This document shows, piece after piece, positions 9,141 through 17,927 of a DNA stretch of 64,000 nt. Position numbers and translations under genes: made by a program. Origin of the DNA: Leptotrichia sp. oral taxon 218 (GTDB lineage: Bacteria; Fusobacteriota; Fusobacteriia; Fusobacteriales; Leptotrichiaceae); assembly GCF_018128225.1 (NCBI RefSeq), contig NZ_CP072377.1:2108001-2172000 (forward strand), written 5' to 3'. The number at the start of each line of letters is the position of its first letter. Within the stretch, counting starts at the first letter, position 1. The notes below the pieces were generated by a model. The model was given only the letters and a program-made list of their open reading frames with translations. It had not been told where the DNA came from and did not search any database.

Positions 9141-9752
9141 ATGAGCCATTATTTTTCTGAAGTGCAAGATGTGAAATCAGCAAAAAAAATAATAAATTAT
9201 GAAATTAAAAATGAAAAATTTGAGTTTTTGACTGATAATGGAGTTTTTTCAAAGACAAAAGTTGATTTTGGGACTGATGTGATGTTGCGGACTTTTTTGA
9301 ATGAAAATAAAAAATTGGAAAATATTAGAATTTTGGATATTGGTTGCGGATATGGCGTTGTTTCTGTTGTTTTAAAAAGATTTTTTGAAAAAGCAAAAAT
9401 TTTATCGACGGATGTCAATGAGAGAGCGCTGGAATTGACAAAAGAAAATATACAAAAAAATAATAGGACAGATGATTTTGAAGTTAGAAAATCTTTTGTA
9501 TTTGACAATATTTCTGAAAATTTCGATGTGATTTTATCTAATCCACCAATTAGAGCAGGAAAGCAAGTGATTTTTGAAATTTATGAAAAAAGTTTTTTTC
9601 ATTTAAACAAAAACGGAGAATTTTACTGCGTGATTCAAACTAAACATGGAGCTAAGAGTACGAAAAAAAAATTGGAAGAACTTTTTGGAAATTGTACTAC
9701 ACTTGTGATTGAAGCTGGATATAGAATTTTTAGATGTGTTAAAAATAGTTAA
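9141..9752 (+). CDS. RsmC-like class I SAM methyltransferase
   Basis: 203 residues, a single methyltransferase-small (MTS) domain. The SAM-binding motif I is ILDIGCGYGVVSVVLK at about residue 55. The catalytic NPPI motif (LSNPPIRAGKQVI) marks N2-guanine or similar exocyclic-amine methyltransferases. E. coli RsmC, which modifies G1207 of 16S rRNA, is about twice this length because it carries a duplicated N-terminal domain; this is the short single-domain form common in Firmicutes and Fusobacteria. The AGGAGG is 14 bases from the ATG, longer than usual, so the start is a little uncertain. A strong bidirectional terminator follows. Confidence 0.85.
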   Translation: MSHYFSEVQDVKSAKKIINYEIKNEKFEFLTDNGVFSKTKVDFGTDVMLRTFLNENKKLENIRILDIGCGYGVVSVVLKRFFEKAKILSTDVNERALELTKENIQKNNRTDDFEVRKSFVFDNISENFDVILSNPPIRAGKQVIFEIYEKSFFHLNKNGEFYCVIQTKHGAKSTKKKLEELFGNCTTLVIEAGYRIFRCVKNS

Positions 9753-9768
9753 ATAATTAGTTGAAAAA

Positions 9769-9799
9769 AGGAGTACGATTTTGTACTCCTAATTTTTTT
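9769..9799. terminator. Bidirectional terminator
   Basis: An eight-base perfect stem AGGAGTAC/GTACTCCT with a six-base loop, a T run on the right and an A run on the left. It serves the convergent methyltransferase and nucleotidase genes. Confidence 0.9.
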
Positions 9800-11587
9800 A
9801 GTATTTGAAAATTACATTTGAGCTTTTTGGTCTTGAAATTTCTTTTTTAGCTTTTACATAGTCAATAAAAATAGGGACATCGCTTAAATATGTATTTGTT
9901 CCACCACGAGTTTTTATGATTTCACCAAGAGTTTTGTAACCGTCTTTTCCACTTGCAATGTATGAATTTGTTCCCATTACATAAGTTTTGTTTGAGTCAA
10001 TTGGAACCCATTCGTTTGATTTTCTGTCAAGCACTTCGATTTTTTTGACTCTTGTTCCAAGTTTTCCCGCTTTTGTAGCTTCATATCTGATTCCAGCACC
10101 ATAAGGGAATGATCCAGTTGAACCACCTGTAAGTGAATAATCTATCGCATCTTCAAGCACCTGTTTTACTTCTGAACCTTTGATTTCAAGCGTATAAATT
10201 GTATTTGTGGCAAAAGGCAGCAAAGTATACGCAAGGTCATAGTTAAATTCTCCTGGTTCCAGAGTAATTCTTATATTTCCGGCATTTCCAATGACAAAGT
10301 CGATATTTCTAGTTCCAATAGTTTTTAATTTGTCTAAAACTGATTCCATGACAAGAGTTGTTGCAAGAGAACCTTCTGGATTTTTTGCATCTGGAATACG
10401 GTTTTCAGAACCACCTGGAATTTTATCTAAAATTTTTCCAACTGATTTTTTACCCATTTCATTTTTTTCTTTTTTGTAACCTTCCAATAATTTTTCAGCT
10501 TGAGGTTCATTTTTTACAAATTTAATATTTTTATTTTCATTTACAAATTTAATAACTTTATCTTTTTCTGCTCCAGTCAATTGAATTTTTTTATCGTCTT
10601 TATCCTTCACTTCAAAAAAATTATCTCCAATTAATAATTGTGGATTTGCTACGACATTTGTAACAACTCCTTTTGGGTTAAAGTCTAATTTTAATTGACC
10701 AAGTAAATAAGCATAACACCAAGCTTCTACTACATAAGTTGGCTCACCGTTGGCATGGTCAATTTTTTTGGATAATCAGGATCTGCCACTTTTAGTCCAA
10801 ATTGCTCAAATTGAGAACCCAATAAATAGTGTGTATCTCCTGATACGATTAAATCAATTCCTTCAACTTTTTTTGCAATTTCAAGATTTCTTTCGTATCC
10901 TGCATGAGAAAGCAGAATTATTTTGTTAATTCCTTTATCTTGAACTTCTTTTACATATTTTCTTGCTGTTTCCACTTCGTCGTAAAATTTTATGTCATCT
11001 CCAGGACTTGAAGATTCTTTAGTTTTTTTCACAACTTCGATTCCGATAATTGCAACTTTTTCGCCATTTATGTTTTTAATGATGTAAGGTTTCCATTTAT
11101 TTTCTAAGATGCTTCCTTTGTCAGGTACAACATTTGCTGAAACAACTGGAACTTTTAGAACATCTAAAAATCCTTTTAATCCTTTATTTCCAGCATCAAA
11201 TTCGTGATTTCCCAATGTGAATGCGTCAAATTTGATTTCGTTCATTATATTTGCGTCAGCTTTTCCTTCGAATAATGTGAAGTAAAGAGTCCCAGTTTGT
11301 GCGTCTCCAGCGTGTAGAACAAGAGTATTTTTGTTTTCTTTTCTAAAATCGTCAATTGCTTGAGCCATTCTAGCCATTCCGCCGATATTTACTGTAACAG
11401 TTTGGTCTCCTAATTTTAATGGCATTTTTTCTTCTTCCAGATGCGAGTGATGGTCATTGATGTGGGCAACATTTAACTCAAAATTTGAGTTAGTGCTTTT
11501 TTTATTTTTAGTCGTTTTTGCCATTGCGACATTTTGTGTAGCTGAAAATATTGTGATTGTCAGCGCTAATAAAAATAACTTTTTCAT
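9798..11587 (-). CDS. Secreted 5'-nucleotidase (UshA family), split by a one-base frameshift
   Basis: Two frames together encode one UshA-like enzyme of about 596 residues. The start is the ATG at 11587, preceded by GGAGG, with a signal peptide (MKKLFLLALTITIFSATQNVAMA). The metallophosphatase domain shows NDHHSHL, HAGDAQTG, GNHEFDAG and SGDTHY. The C-terminal nucleotidase domain shows LLPFATNTIYTLEIKG, GAGIRYE and ASGKDGYKTL. The first frame stops at 10730. A seven-base homopolymer at 10763-10769 is the break: with one more base, the frame reads KKIDHANGEPTYVVEAW and joins the second half. The gene probably salvages extracellular nucleotides. It may be intact in the organism or may really be inactivated. 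Confidence 0.83.
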
Positions 11588-11682
11588 AAGAAAATCCTCC
11601 AAATGTTTTTTTGTATAATAAATTATAGTATAATTTTGCAAAAAAATCACGAAAAATTTTGGATTTTTATAAAAATTTTCTT

Positions 11683-12336
11683 TTATATTTTTGATTTATT
11701 CCATTCATAGTAGCTTTGATTTAAGCTATATGCGCAAAAACCATTATTAGTTAAGATTTTTGCAGCGATGTTGGCATAGGCGCAGTTTCTTCCACGGCAG
11801 TAGACGATTATTTTTTTATCTTTTGGCAAATCTTTCAAGTTTTCTTCTAGCATTTTCATTGGAATATTTATCGCATTTTCAATGTGCTGTGAATTAAATT
11901 CATCTTCTGGTCGCAAGTCAATTATTACAACATTTTCTTCTTCAACCATTTTTTGCGCTTCTTCAACAGTTAAAATTTTTGTTTTGCAACATTTTTCGTA
12001 AAATTCGTCGTGAATTTTTTGTACATCGGAAAGTTGCGTTTCACCGACATTTATCAGAAGATAAACCAAATCGATAATTTTTTCATTGGCAATTTTATAG
12101 ACGACAAAATTTTTCTTTTTTTCACAAGAAACCAAATTTCCATCTTTCAATATTTGCAAGTGGCGAGAAGTGTTTGCAATTGTCATTCCAGTTTCACGAG
12201 CAATTTTTTCCACAGTTTTTTTCCCTTGCGAAAGCAAATCCAAAATTTCAATCCGTTTGTCACTTGACAGACATTTCCCAATTTTTGACAGTCCGCTGTA
12301 AAGGCTGTTTTTGTATTTTTCACATAATTTATCCAT
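11683..12336 (-). CDS. ArsR-family repressor fused to a rhodanese domain
   Basis: 217 residues from the ATG at 12336, six bases after GAGG; the longer upstream frame has no Shine-Dalgarno. Residues 1-110 form an ArsR winged helix (LSSDKRIEILDLLSQG, then TIANTSRHLQILKDGNLV). Residues about 125-217 form a rhodanese domain with the active-site loop VYCRGRNCAYA, so the persulfide-accepting Cys is present. Fusions of this type act as sulfur or redox-sensing regulators. It is divergent from the thioredoxin operon, and a 20-base palindrome overlaps the trxA promoter between them. Additional Cys residues (KCLSS near residue 20, CEKKK, KCCKT) might sense thiol state. The regulatory link is inferred. 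Confidence 0.87.
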   Translation of the reverse strand: MDKLCEKYKNSLYSGLSKIGKCLSSDKRIEILDLLSQGKKTVEKIARETGMTIANTSRHLQILKDGNLVSCEKKKNFVVYKIANEKIIDLVYLLINVGETQLSDVQKIHDEFYEKCCKTKILTVEEAQKMVEEENVVIIDLRPEDEFNSQHIENAINIPMKMLEENLKDLPKDKKIIVYCRGRNCAYANIAAKILTNNGFCAYSLNQSYYEWNKSKI

Positions 12337-12396
12337 AATTAACCTCTTTTTTATAAAATTTTTTATTAAATATATTTTTATTTTTAAATAAAATTG

Positions 12397-12425
12397 TTGA
12401 CAAAGTTTTTTAAATATGATATTAT
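12397..12425 (+). promoter_or_regulatory. trxA promoter
   Basis: TTGACA (12397-12402), exact 17-base spacer, TATTAT (12420-12425). Near-consensus sigma-70 promoter reading toward trxA, with a leader of roughly 110 bases. Confidence 0.8.
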
Positions 12426-12443
12426 TCAATTAGTTAATTGAAT
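12424..12443. promoter_or_regulatory. Palindromic operator overlapping the trxA promoter
   Basis: ATTCAATTAGTTAATTGAAT is a 9-2-9 inverted repeat. It overlaps the last two bases of the -10 box and the expected transcription start. ArsR-family operators are typically AT-rich dyads containing ATTCAA or TTGAAT half-sites, so the divergent ArsR-rhodanese protein is the natural candidate to bind it. A further TTGAAT half-site follows at 12446-12451. Confidence 0.65.
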
Positions 12444-12541
12444 AGTTGAATTTCTAAAATCAGTATATCATAATTTTTGGAAAAAATAAACTATAAAATT
12501 TAAGAAAATAAAATAATAATAAAAGAAAGAGGCGATGTTTT

Positions 12542-12853
12542 ATGGCAATAACTTTAAGTAAAGATAATTTTGAAGCAACAATTTCAAGCGGAGTGGCTTT
12601 GGTAGATTTTTGGGCAAGCTGGTGCGGACCTTGTAAAATGCAGCTTCCTATAGTTGAAGAGTTGTCAAATGAATTGGGAGAAAAAGCAAAAGTTGGAAAA
12701 GTAAATGTTGACGAACAATTGGAGTTAGCACAACAATTTGGAATTCAAAGTATTCCTACATTGATTTTATTTAAAGATGGAAAACCATTGGAAGTTATGG
12801 TGGGACTTCAATCGAAAGAAACTTTGTATGAAAAAATAAATGGAGCATTATAG
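12542..12853 (+). CDS. trxA: Thioredoxin
   Basis: A 103-residue thioredoxin with the canonical WCGPC active site (ASWCGPCKM), cis-Pro (SIPTLILFK) and terminal helix. It reduces cytosolic protein disulfides and is recycled by the thioredoxin reductase encoded 128 bases downstream. It is the first gene behind the TTGACA-17-TATTAT promoter and presumptive ArsR-type operator, so its expression is probably controlled by the divergent ArsR-rhodanese protein. Confidence 0.96.
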   Translation: MAITLSKDNFEATISSGVALVDFWASWCGPCKMQLPIVEELSNELGEKAKVGKVNVDEQLELAQQFGIQSIPTLILFKDGKPLEVMVGLQSKETLYEKINGAL

Positions 12854-12981
12854 AAAAAATCAAAATAAAAATTAAAATCAAAATTTAAGTTTAAAAAAAA
12901 TCAAAAAAATTGGAAGAAAAATTATGAATTTGAGAAATTATCTTTATTTGTAATTTTTCTTTTTTTAGAAAAGGAGAGAAA

Positions 12982-13908
12982 ATGTTATATGATTCAGTAA
13001 TTATAGGTTCTGGACCAGCTGGACTTACAGCTGCAATCTATTTGGGACGGGCAGGATTGAAAAATATTATTATAAATGGAATGGAGCCAGGTGGACAGCT
13101 TACAACTACGACTGAAGTGGAAAATTTTCCAGGATTTCCTGAAGGAATTGACGGCTCACAATTGATAGAAAATATAAAATCTCAAGCAAAAAAATTTGGA
13201 GCGGAATTTTTACAAGCACAAGTGAAAGAAATTGAATATAATGAAAGGCCTTTTAAAATCCATTTAGACGGCAAGAATATTATTGAAGCAAAAACTATAA
13301 TAGTGTCAACTGGTGCGAGTGCAAGATATTTGGGAATTGAAAATGAAAAGGAAAATATTGGAAGAGGAGTGAGCGCCTGTGCGACTTGTGACGGATTTTT
13401 TTATCGTGGAAAAGAAGTCGTTGTAATTGGCGGAGGAGATACTGCGATGGAAGAAGCGACTTTTCTTACAAGATTTGCGACAAAAGTGACAATTATTCAC
13501 AGAAGAGATGAATTAAGGGCTTCAGCAATTATGCAAAAAAGAGCCAAAGACAATGAAAAAATTGCATGGAAATTGAATTACACTCCTAAAAAAGTTTTGT
13601 CTGATGGAAAAGTTACAGGAATTGAATTGATAAATAATAAGACTGGTGAGACAGAAGTTTTAAAAACAGACGGAATTTTTGTGGCAATTGGAAGAAATCC
13701 GAATACAAAATTTTTAGGCGCTGCTGTTGAACTTGACAAAAATGGGTATATTTTGACAAAAGGGAAATCTTCCAAGACAAATATTCCTGGAATCTTTGCT
13801 GCGGGAGATGTGTGTGACGCTAGATACCAACAGGCGATAGTTGCTTCGGGAAATGGAGCAATTGCCGCTCTTGATGCAGAAGAATATTTAGTAGAACACA
13901 GTTTATAA
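12982..13908 (+). CDS. trxB: Thioredoxin reductase
   Basis: 308 residues. An FAD-binding GSGPAGLTAAIYLGRAG is at residues 8-24, the redox motif CATCDG near residues 134-139, an NADPH-binding GGGDTAMEEATFL near residue 153, and the FAD-ribityl GIFAAGDVCDARYQQ near the C-terminus. Length and order are standard for the low-molecular-weight NADPH-dependent enzyme. GGAG precedes the start. The 128-base gap from trxA has no hairpin I can call, so the two are probably cotranscribed. Confidence 0.96.
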   Translation: MLYDSVIIGSGPAGLTAAIYLGRAGLKNIIINGMEPGGQLTTTTEVENFPGFPEGIDGSQLIENIKSQAKKFGAEFLQAQVKEIEYNERPFKIHLDGKNIIEAKTIIVSTGASARYLGIENEKENIGRGVSACATCDGFFYRGKEVVVIGGGDTAMEEATFLTRFATKVTIIHRRDELRASAIMQKRAKDNEKIAWKLNYTPKKVLSDGKVTGIELINNKTGETEVLKTDGIFVAIGRNPNTKFLGAAVELDKNGYILTKGKSSKTNIPGIFAAGDVCDARYQQAIVASGNGAIAALDAEEYLVEHSL

Positions 13909-13928
13909 TTCGGAGGTTAAAGTTAAAA

Positions 13929-14249
13929 ATGGAAGAAATACTAAATTATGAAAAATTAAGAGAAATTATTGCTGATAAAAAATTATTCTTGCTTTATATT
14001 TTAAGTCCAAGTTGCAGTGTTTGTAAAGCGGACTTTCCAAAAATTAAAGAAATTGCAGAAAGAGAAAATATAAAAAGTTATAAAATTGATGCGACAAAAG
14101 TAAAAAAGGCTGTAGGTCAACTATCGCTTTTTTCTGTTCCCGCTGTTCTCCTTTTTTATGAAAAAAAAGAAATTCATAGACAAGCAAGAATTATAGATTT
14201 TGAAGAATTGAAATTTAGAATTGAACAAATTAAATTAATAAAACTTTAA
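13929..14249 (+). CDS. Thioredoxin-like protein with CSVC site
   Basis: 106 residues with a thioredoxin fold: an LLYILSPSCSVCKADFPKIKEIA segment places a CxxC (Cys-Ser-Val-Cys) where thioredoxin has WCGPC, and FSVPAVLLFYE gives the cis-Pro strand. The Trp before the first Cys is replaced by Ser. The gene is 20 bases after trxB and is the third gene of the operon. It has no signal peptide, so it is cytosolic. The altered CxxC should change redox potential. Its partners are unknown; it might deliver electrons from TrxB to a specialised target or be a thiol-peroxidase-linked donor. Confidence 0.82.
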   Translation: MEEILNYEKLREIIADKKLFLLYILSPSCSVCKADFPKIKEIAERENIKSYKIDATKVKKAVGQLSLFSVPAVLLFYEKKEIHRQARIIDFEELKFRIEQIKLIKL

Positions 14250-14276
14250 GATTACCTAAAAATTTAATTTAAAAAA

Positions 14277-14305
14277 TTGACATTTAGTTGAATTTGGTAT
14301 ATTAT
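14277..14305 (+). promoter_or_regulatory. Promoter for the Nramp-like gene
   Basis: Perfect TTGACA (14277-14282), 17-base spacer, TATTAT (14300-14305). It is almost the same promoter as that of trxA, but I see no matching palindrome. Confidence 0.8.
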
Positions 14306-14343
14306 ATTTACTATAATTAAAAACTAAGTTAGGAGATGTAAAA

Positions 14344-15621
14344 ATGAGTACAGAAATTACAGAAACAAATTTAGAAACAAATTCAACTTGGAAAACAAAA
14401 TTGAGAGCGATGGGACCTGGTATCCTTATGGCATCTGCCGCTGTAGGAGGTTCACACATTGTATCATCGGCACAAGCAGGAGCAATTTACGGATGGCAAC
14501 TACTTCTTGTCGTTATTTTAGTAAACTTATTTAAGTATCCATTCTTTAGATTTGGTGTTCAATATACATTAAATACAGAAAAAAGTTTAGTTGAAGGGTA
14601 CAGTCACAGAGGAAAGGCTTATCTTTGGATATTTTTCATATTAAACGTATTTTCAGCAATGGTAAATACGGCAGCTGTAGGTATTCTTACAGGAGCAATT
14701 ATGATGAATATTATTCCAAAAAGTTGGGGACTTTCAGTTGGACAAATAACAATAATATTAATAATTTTAATTTGGGCAATGATAATTCTTGGAGGATATA
14801 GCGTTCTTGATGGAATTTCAAAATTTGTTATGATTACTTTGACACTAGCAACAACAATTGCAGTAATTATCGCTGCTATTAAAGGTGGTCGTCATATTCC
14901 AGCAAATTTTGTAGCACCTTCACCATGGAATCTTGCAGCACTTCCATTTATTATATCATTAATGGGTTGGATGCCTGCACCAATAGAAATTTCAGCAATA
15001 AATTCAATGTGGCTGGAAGAAAAGAAACGTACATCAGAAGTTTCATATGAAGATGGGTTATTTGATTTTAATGTTGGATATATTGGAACAGCTATTCTTG
15101 CAGTTATCTTTTTAGCACTTGGAGCATTAATCCAATATGGTTCACCAGAAAAAGTAAAACCAGCAAGTGCCGCTTATATCGCACAACTTATAAAAATGTA
15201 TATGTCTGAAATCGGTTCATGGTCAAGATTGCTTATCGCATTCATTGCATTTATGTGCCTTTTCGGAACAACAATTACAGTTATTGATGGATATTCTCGT
15301 GCAAATGAAGAAGCATTGCGTATTCTTTTAGGAAAAGAAAAATCTTCGCAAAAAGCTCTTAATATCTGGTTTACAGTAACTTCAATAATAGGTATTTTAA
15401 TCGTACTTTTATTCGAAGGAAATGTTGCTAAAATGATGCGTTTTGCAATGATTGCCTCATTTATCTCAACACCAGTTTTCGCATGGTTGAACTTACAACT
15501 TGTTAAAACAGGAAAACATAAAGTTTCAGGAGCATTATACTGGCTTTCTGTTGTAGGATTAATTTACCTTTCAGGATTTGCAATTTTCTTCTTAATTGCT
15601 TATTTTGGAAAACTTGTATAA
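14344..15621 (+). CDS. Nramp-family transporter lacking the DPGN motif
   Basis: 425 residues with about eleven hydrophobic helices in the Nramp (LeuT-fold) pattern. Helix 1 begins GPGILMASAAVGGSHIVSSA where classical Mn/Fe transporters carry DPGN; helix 6 reads GWMPAPIEISAINSMW where they carry an MPH motif. Both metal-coordinating motifs are therefore substituted. This places it among divergent Nramp homologues whose substrates cannot be assumed to be Mn2+ or Fe2+. The gene has its own consensus promoter and is followed by a terminator, so it is monocistronic. The membrane location is certain; the substrate is open. Confidence 0.85.
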   Translation: MSTEITETNLETNSTWKTKLRAMGPGILMASAAVGGSHIVSSAQAGAIYGWQLLLVVILVNLFKYPFFRFGVQYTLNTEKSLVEGYSHRGKAYLWIFFILNVFSAMVNTAAVGILTGAIMMNIIPKSWGLSVGQITIILIILIWAMIILGGYSVLDGISKFVMITLTLATTIAVIIAAIKGGRHIPANFVAPSPWNLAALPFIISLMGWMPAPIEISAINSMWLEEKKRTSEVSYEDGLFDFNVGYIGTAILAVIFLALGALIQYGSPEKVKPASAAYIAQLIKMYMSEIGSWSRLLIAFIAFMCLFGTTITVIDGYSRANEEALRILLGKEKSSQKALNIWFTVTSIIGILIVLLFEGNVAKMMRFAMIASFISTPVFAWLNLQLVKTGKHKVSGALYWLSVVGLIYLSGFAIFFLIAYFGKLV

Positions 15622-15645
15622 AATTTTTAAAAAGTAAAATAATAA

Positions 15646-15684
15646 AAAAATGGTCAATTAAGTTAAATTTTTGACCATTTTTGT
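15646..15684. terminator. Bidirectional terminator after the Nramp-like gene
   Basis: AAAATGGTCAA pairs with TTGACCATTTT around a 12-13-base loop, with T and A runs on either side. It lies between convergent genes. Confidence 0.82.
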
Positions 15685-15708
15685 TATTTTATATTTTATT
15701 TAAAATTT

Positions 15709-17331
15709 TTAAAGTCCAATTATTTCCCAGTTATCATGACTTTTTCCATCAATTACACCATTTTTAACTTTTTTAATATAATCTATCATCATATTTTGAA
15801 TGGTTCCGCTTTCTGATCCAATCTCATCTTTAGACGACCACAGCATTTTTATATCTTCTTCTTCAAATATGCCATCTTTTTTTATTAATTGCTCAAATCT
15901 GTAAAAGTTCATCCCAACTTTTATTTTCATCTCGGGAGTAATTTTTTTTCCATTTTCAAGCGTCAAATTTATAATTTTTTGATCTTTTGGATTTCTTAAG
16001 TCAATTTTGTATTTTACTCCGCCAAAAATGTCGAAAGTAACATATTTTAAATTTGCTCTTTCTTCGTTGTAACGATAGTTTTTGTCACCTTTTTGAATTG
16101 TGTCAAAGTAGTCGGCTGACCATTCCATATATTTTTTTAGTTGTGCTCCAGTCATCTCAAAGACAGTTACATCTCCGCCAGTATATCTGTAGTTATAAAC
16201 AATATCTTTTCTTTTTATTATACCTTTATTAAGCCGCACATTTTCGTAATCGTAAGAAAATGAAACGACTTCAGCTTTGCTGTAATATTTTTCCACATCG
16301 GTAATAAACGACGACATTCCTGTATCTTTTAAAAATGAAATTGAAACTCCGAATTTTTTTTCTTGTGGAACCATGTCATTTAGCACAATTCCAATTTTTT
16401 CGTTAGCAATTTTGCAAAGTTTTTCGTGATAAGGCTTGTAAATTTTTTCCACTTCTTTATCTGGCTTTTCTTTTGCGACAGAAACTGTTTTCGAATCTTT
16501 AGACAAAAGTTCAATTTTTTTTCCAGCAACATTAAATTTTAAATCAATTTCGGAAACAACGGTTCCGTATCTGTGCGGCTCTGTGACAAGCACGCCATTT
16601 ATAATATTTTTGGAAATATTTTGATGCATGTGTCCAGCTAAGATGACATCTATTTCAGGAACTGCATTTGCAAGGTCTCTTACTCCAGTTTCAGCTACGC
16701 CATTTTCATTGTCAACTCCCATATGAGCGACGACAACTATCGCGTTTGCACCACATCTTTTCAAATTTTTTATCTGCTTTTTTGTTTCGGAAATTACAGA
16801 CACAAAGTGAAAATTTTTTAAAAATCCCGTGTCCTCTTCAAATTTTTTGGTCATTGGCGTTGAAAGTCCGATTACTCCGATTTTTACTCCATCTTTTTCA
16901 ATAATTGTCGCAGCATCCAAATATCTTTTTTTATCTTTGCACAAGTTAAAATTATTTTTATTTTCGTCATTATAAAATAAATTTGCAAGCAATTTTTTTG
17001 CTTTCATTTTTTTTAAAATATTTGTCAAAGTCGGCATTCCAAAATTAAACTCGTGATTTCCTGGCACAAAAATATCACATTTCATATAATTCAATATTTG
17101 TGGAACGGGATGATTTTTGTCGTTTGCAAAATATTCAATCCAGTTGTCTTGAATGGCATCTCCAACTTCCATGAAAAGAACATTTTTATTGTTTTCTCTC
17201 ACTTTTTTTACATAAGTGGAAATTTGCGCATAAGAGCCTGAGTTGTCTTCTTCGTCGGCGGCATAGTTCCAAGGTAGAATCCTTCCGTGAACATCGCTTG
17301 TTCCAAGTATTTTAATCTCGACTTTTTTTTC
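15709..17331 (-). CDS. Cytosolic-looking metallophosphoesterase/nucleotidase, start unclear
   Basis: A CpdB/UshA-type phosphoesterase of about 540 residues without a signal peptide. In-frame coding extends upstream of the GTG at 17202: it includes ILGTSDVHGRILPWNYA, which carries the essential DxH metal ligands, so 17202 cannot be the start. Further motifs are MEVGDAIQDN, GNHEFNFG, VVAHMGVD and AGHMHQN, then a 5'-nucleotidase C-terminal domain. No ATG, GTG or TTG begins the full frame. A TTG at 17333 would, if the eight-base homopolymer at 17323-17330 had one more base (giving MKKKVEIKILGTSDVHG). The gene overlaps the end of mazG. Nucleotide or cyclic-nucleotide phosphate cleavage is likely. 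Confidence 0.8.
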   Translation of the reverse strand, partial: EKKVEIKILGTSDVHGRILPWNYAADEEDNSGSYAQISTYVKKVRENNKNVLFMEVGDAIQDNWIEYFANDKNHPVPQILNYMKCDIFVPGNHEFNFGMPTLTNILKKMKAKKLLANLFYNDENKNNFNLCKDKKRYLDAATIIEKDGVKIGVIGLSTPMTKKFEEDTGFLKNFHFVSVISETKKQIKNLKRCGANAIVVVAHMGVDNENGVAETGVRDLANAVPEIDVILAGHMHQNISKNIINGVLVTEPHRYGTVVSEIDLKFNVAGKKIELLSKDSKTVSVAKEKPDKEVEKIYKPYHEKLCKIANEKIGIVLNDMVPQEKKFGVSISFLKDTGMSSFITDVEKYYSKAEVVSFSYDYENVRLNKGIIKRKDIVYNYRYTGGDVTVFEMTGAQLKKYMEWSADYFDTIQKGDKNYRYNEERANLKYVTFDIFGGVKYKIDLRNPKDQKIINLTLENGKKITPEMKIKVGMNFYRFEQLIKKDGIFEEEDIKMLWSSKDEIGSESGTIQNMMIDYIKKVKNGVIDGKSHDNWEIIGL

Positions 17332-17698
17332 AAAATTTTTTTTTATAATTTTCTCTTCCTTCTTTCAAACTAAATTCTCTTCCATATTTTTTCTGATTGA
17401 TTTCATCTTTAAGCTCAAACACCTTTTCCAAGTCAATCCCATATTCATTGGCTATAGCAATTGTGTAATAAAATACATCAAAAACTTCTTCTTCAATAGT
17501 CCCTTTGATATTTTTCCCATCAAATCGTGTATTTTTTCTAATGTCTTCAGCAAGTTCCCCAAATTCTTCAATCAATTTTAAAACAATTCTTTGAATATTG
17601 TCCTTTTTTTCTCTTTCATCTCGCAAGTCTTCTTTTTCTTCCAAAGTCCCCTGTTCAATATGTTTAATCAAGTATTGAACTTCCTTTAAAGTCATCAT
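17330..17698 (-). CDS. MazG-like nucleotide pyrophosphohydrolase
   Basis: 122 residues. The MazG all-alpha NTP-PPase motifs are EEFGELAEDIRKN (the ExxE metal-binding helix) and EEEVFDVFYYTIAIAN (second helix with ExxD pattern). It hydrolyses NTPs or dNTPs to monophosphate and pyrophosphate, often cleaning damaged nucleotides. It is a single-domain MazG, about half the size of E. coli MazG. GGGAG precedes the tandem ATG start (17698 or 17695). Its 3' end overlaps the phosphoesterase gene, so the two are coupled and may work in sequence on nucleotides. Confidence 0.84.
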   Translation of the reverse strand: MMTLKEVQYLIKHIEQGTLEEKEDLRDEREKKDNIQRIVLKLIEEFGELAEDIRKNTRFDGKNIKGTIEEEVFDVFYYTIAIANEYGIDLEKVFELKDEINQKKYGREFSLKEGRENYKKKF

Positions 17699-17878
17699 AG
17701 CTATTCTCCCGTTTCTTTCCAGTCATTTTAAAAAAATTATACAATTTTTTGGAAATATAGTCAAATCAATTTAATAAAATTTGGCAAGAAATCTCTTATT
17801 TTTACAAATAAAATTGCTATACAAAAACATTGTTAAAATTTTAACTTGCTTTTCAAAAAAAATAATGGTATCCTTCTA

Positions 17879-17906
17879 TTGTAAACTTATAGAAATCAAT
17901 TATAAT
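17879..17906 (+). promoter_or_regulatory. Promoter for the small secreted protein gene
   Basis: TTGTAA (17879-17884), 16-base spacer, TATAAT (17901-17906), about 21 bases before the start codon. A perfect 14-base palindrome, GTTAAAATTTTAAC, lies upstream at 17832-17845 and could be an operator. Confidence 0.5.
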
Positions 17907-17927
17907 AAAATTTTAAGGAGGAAATTT

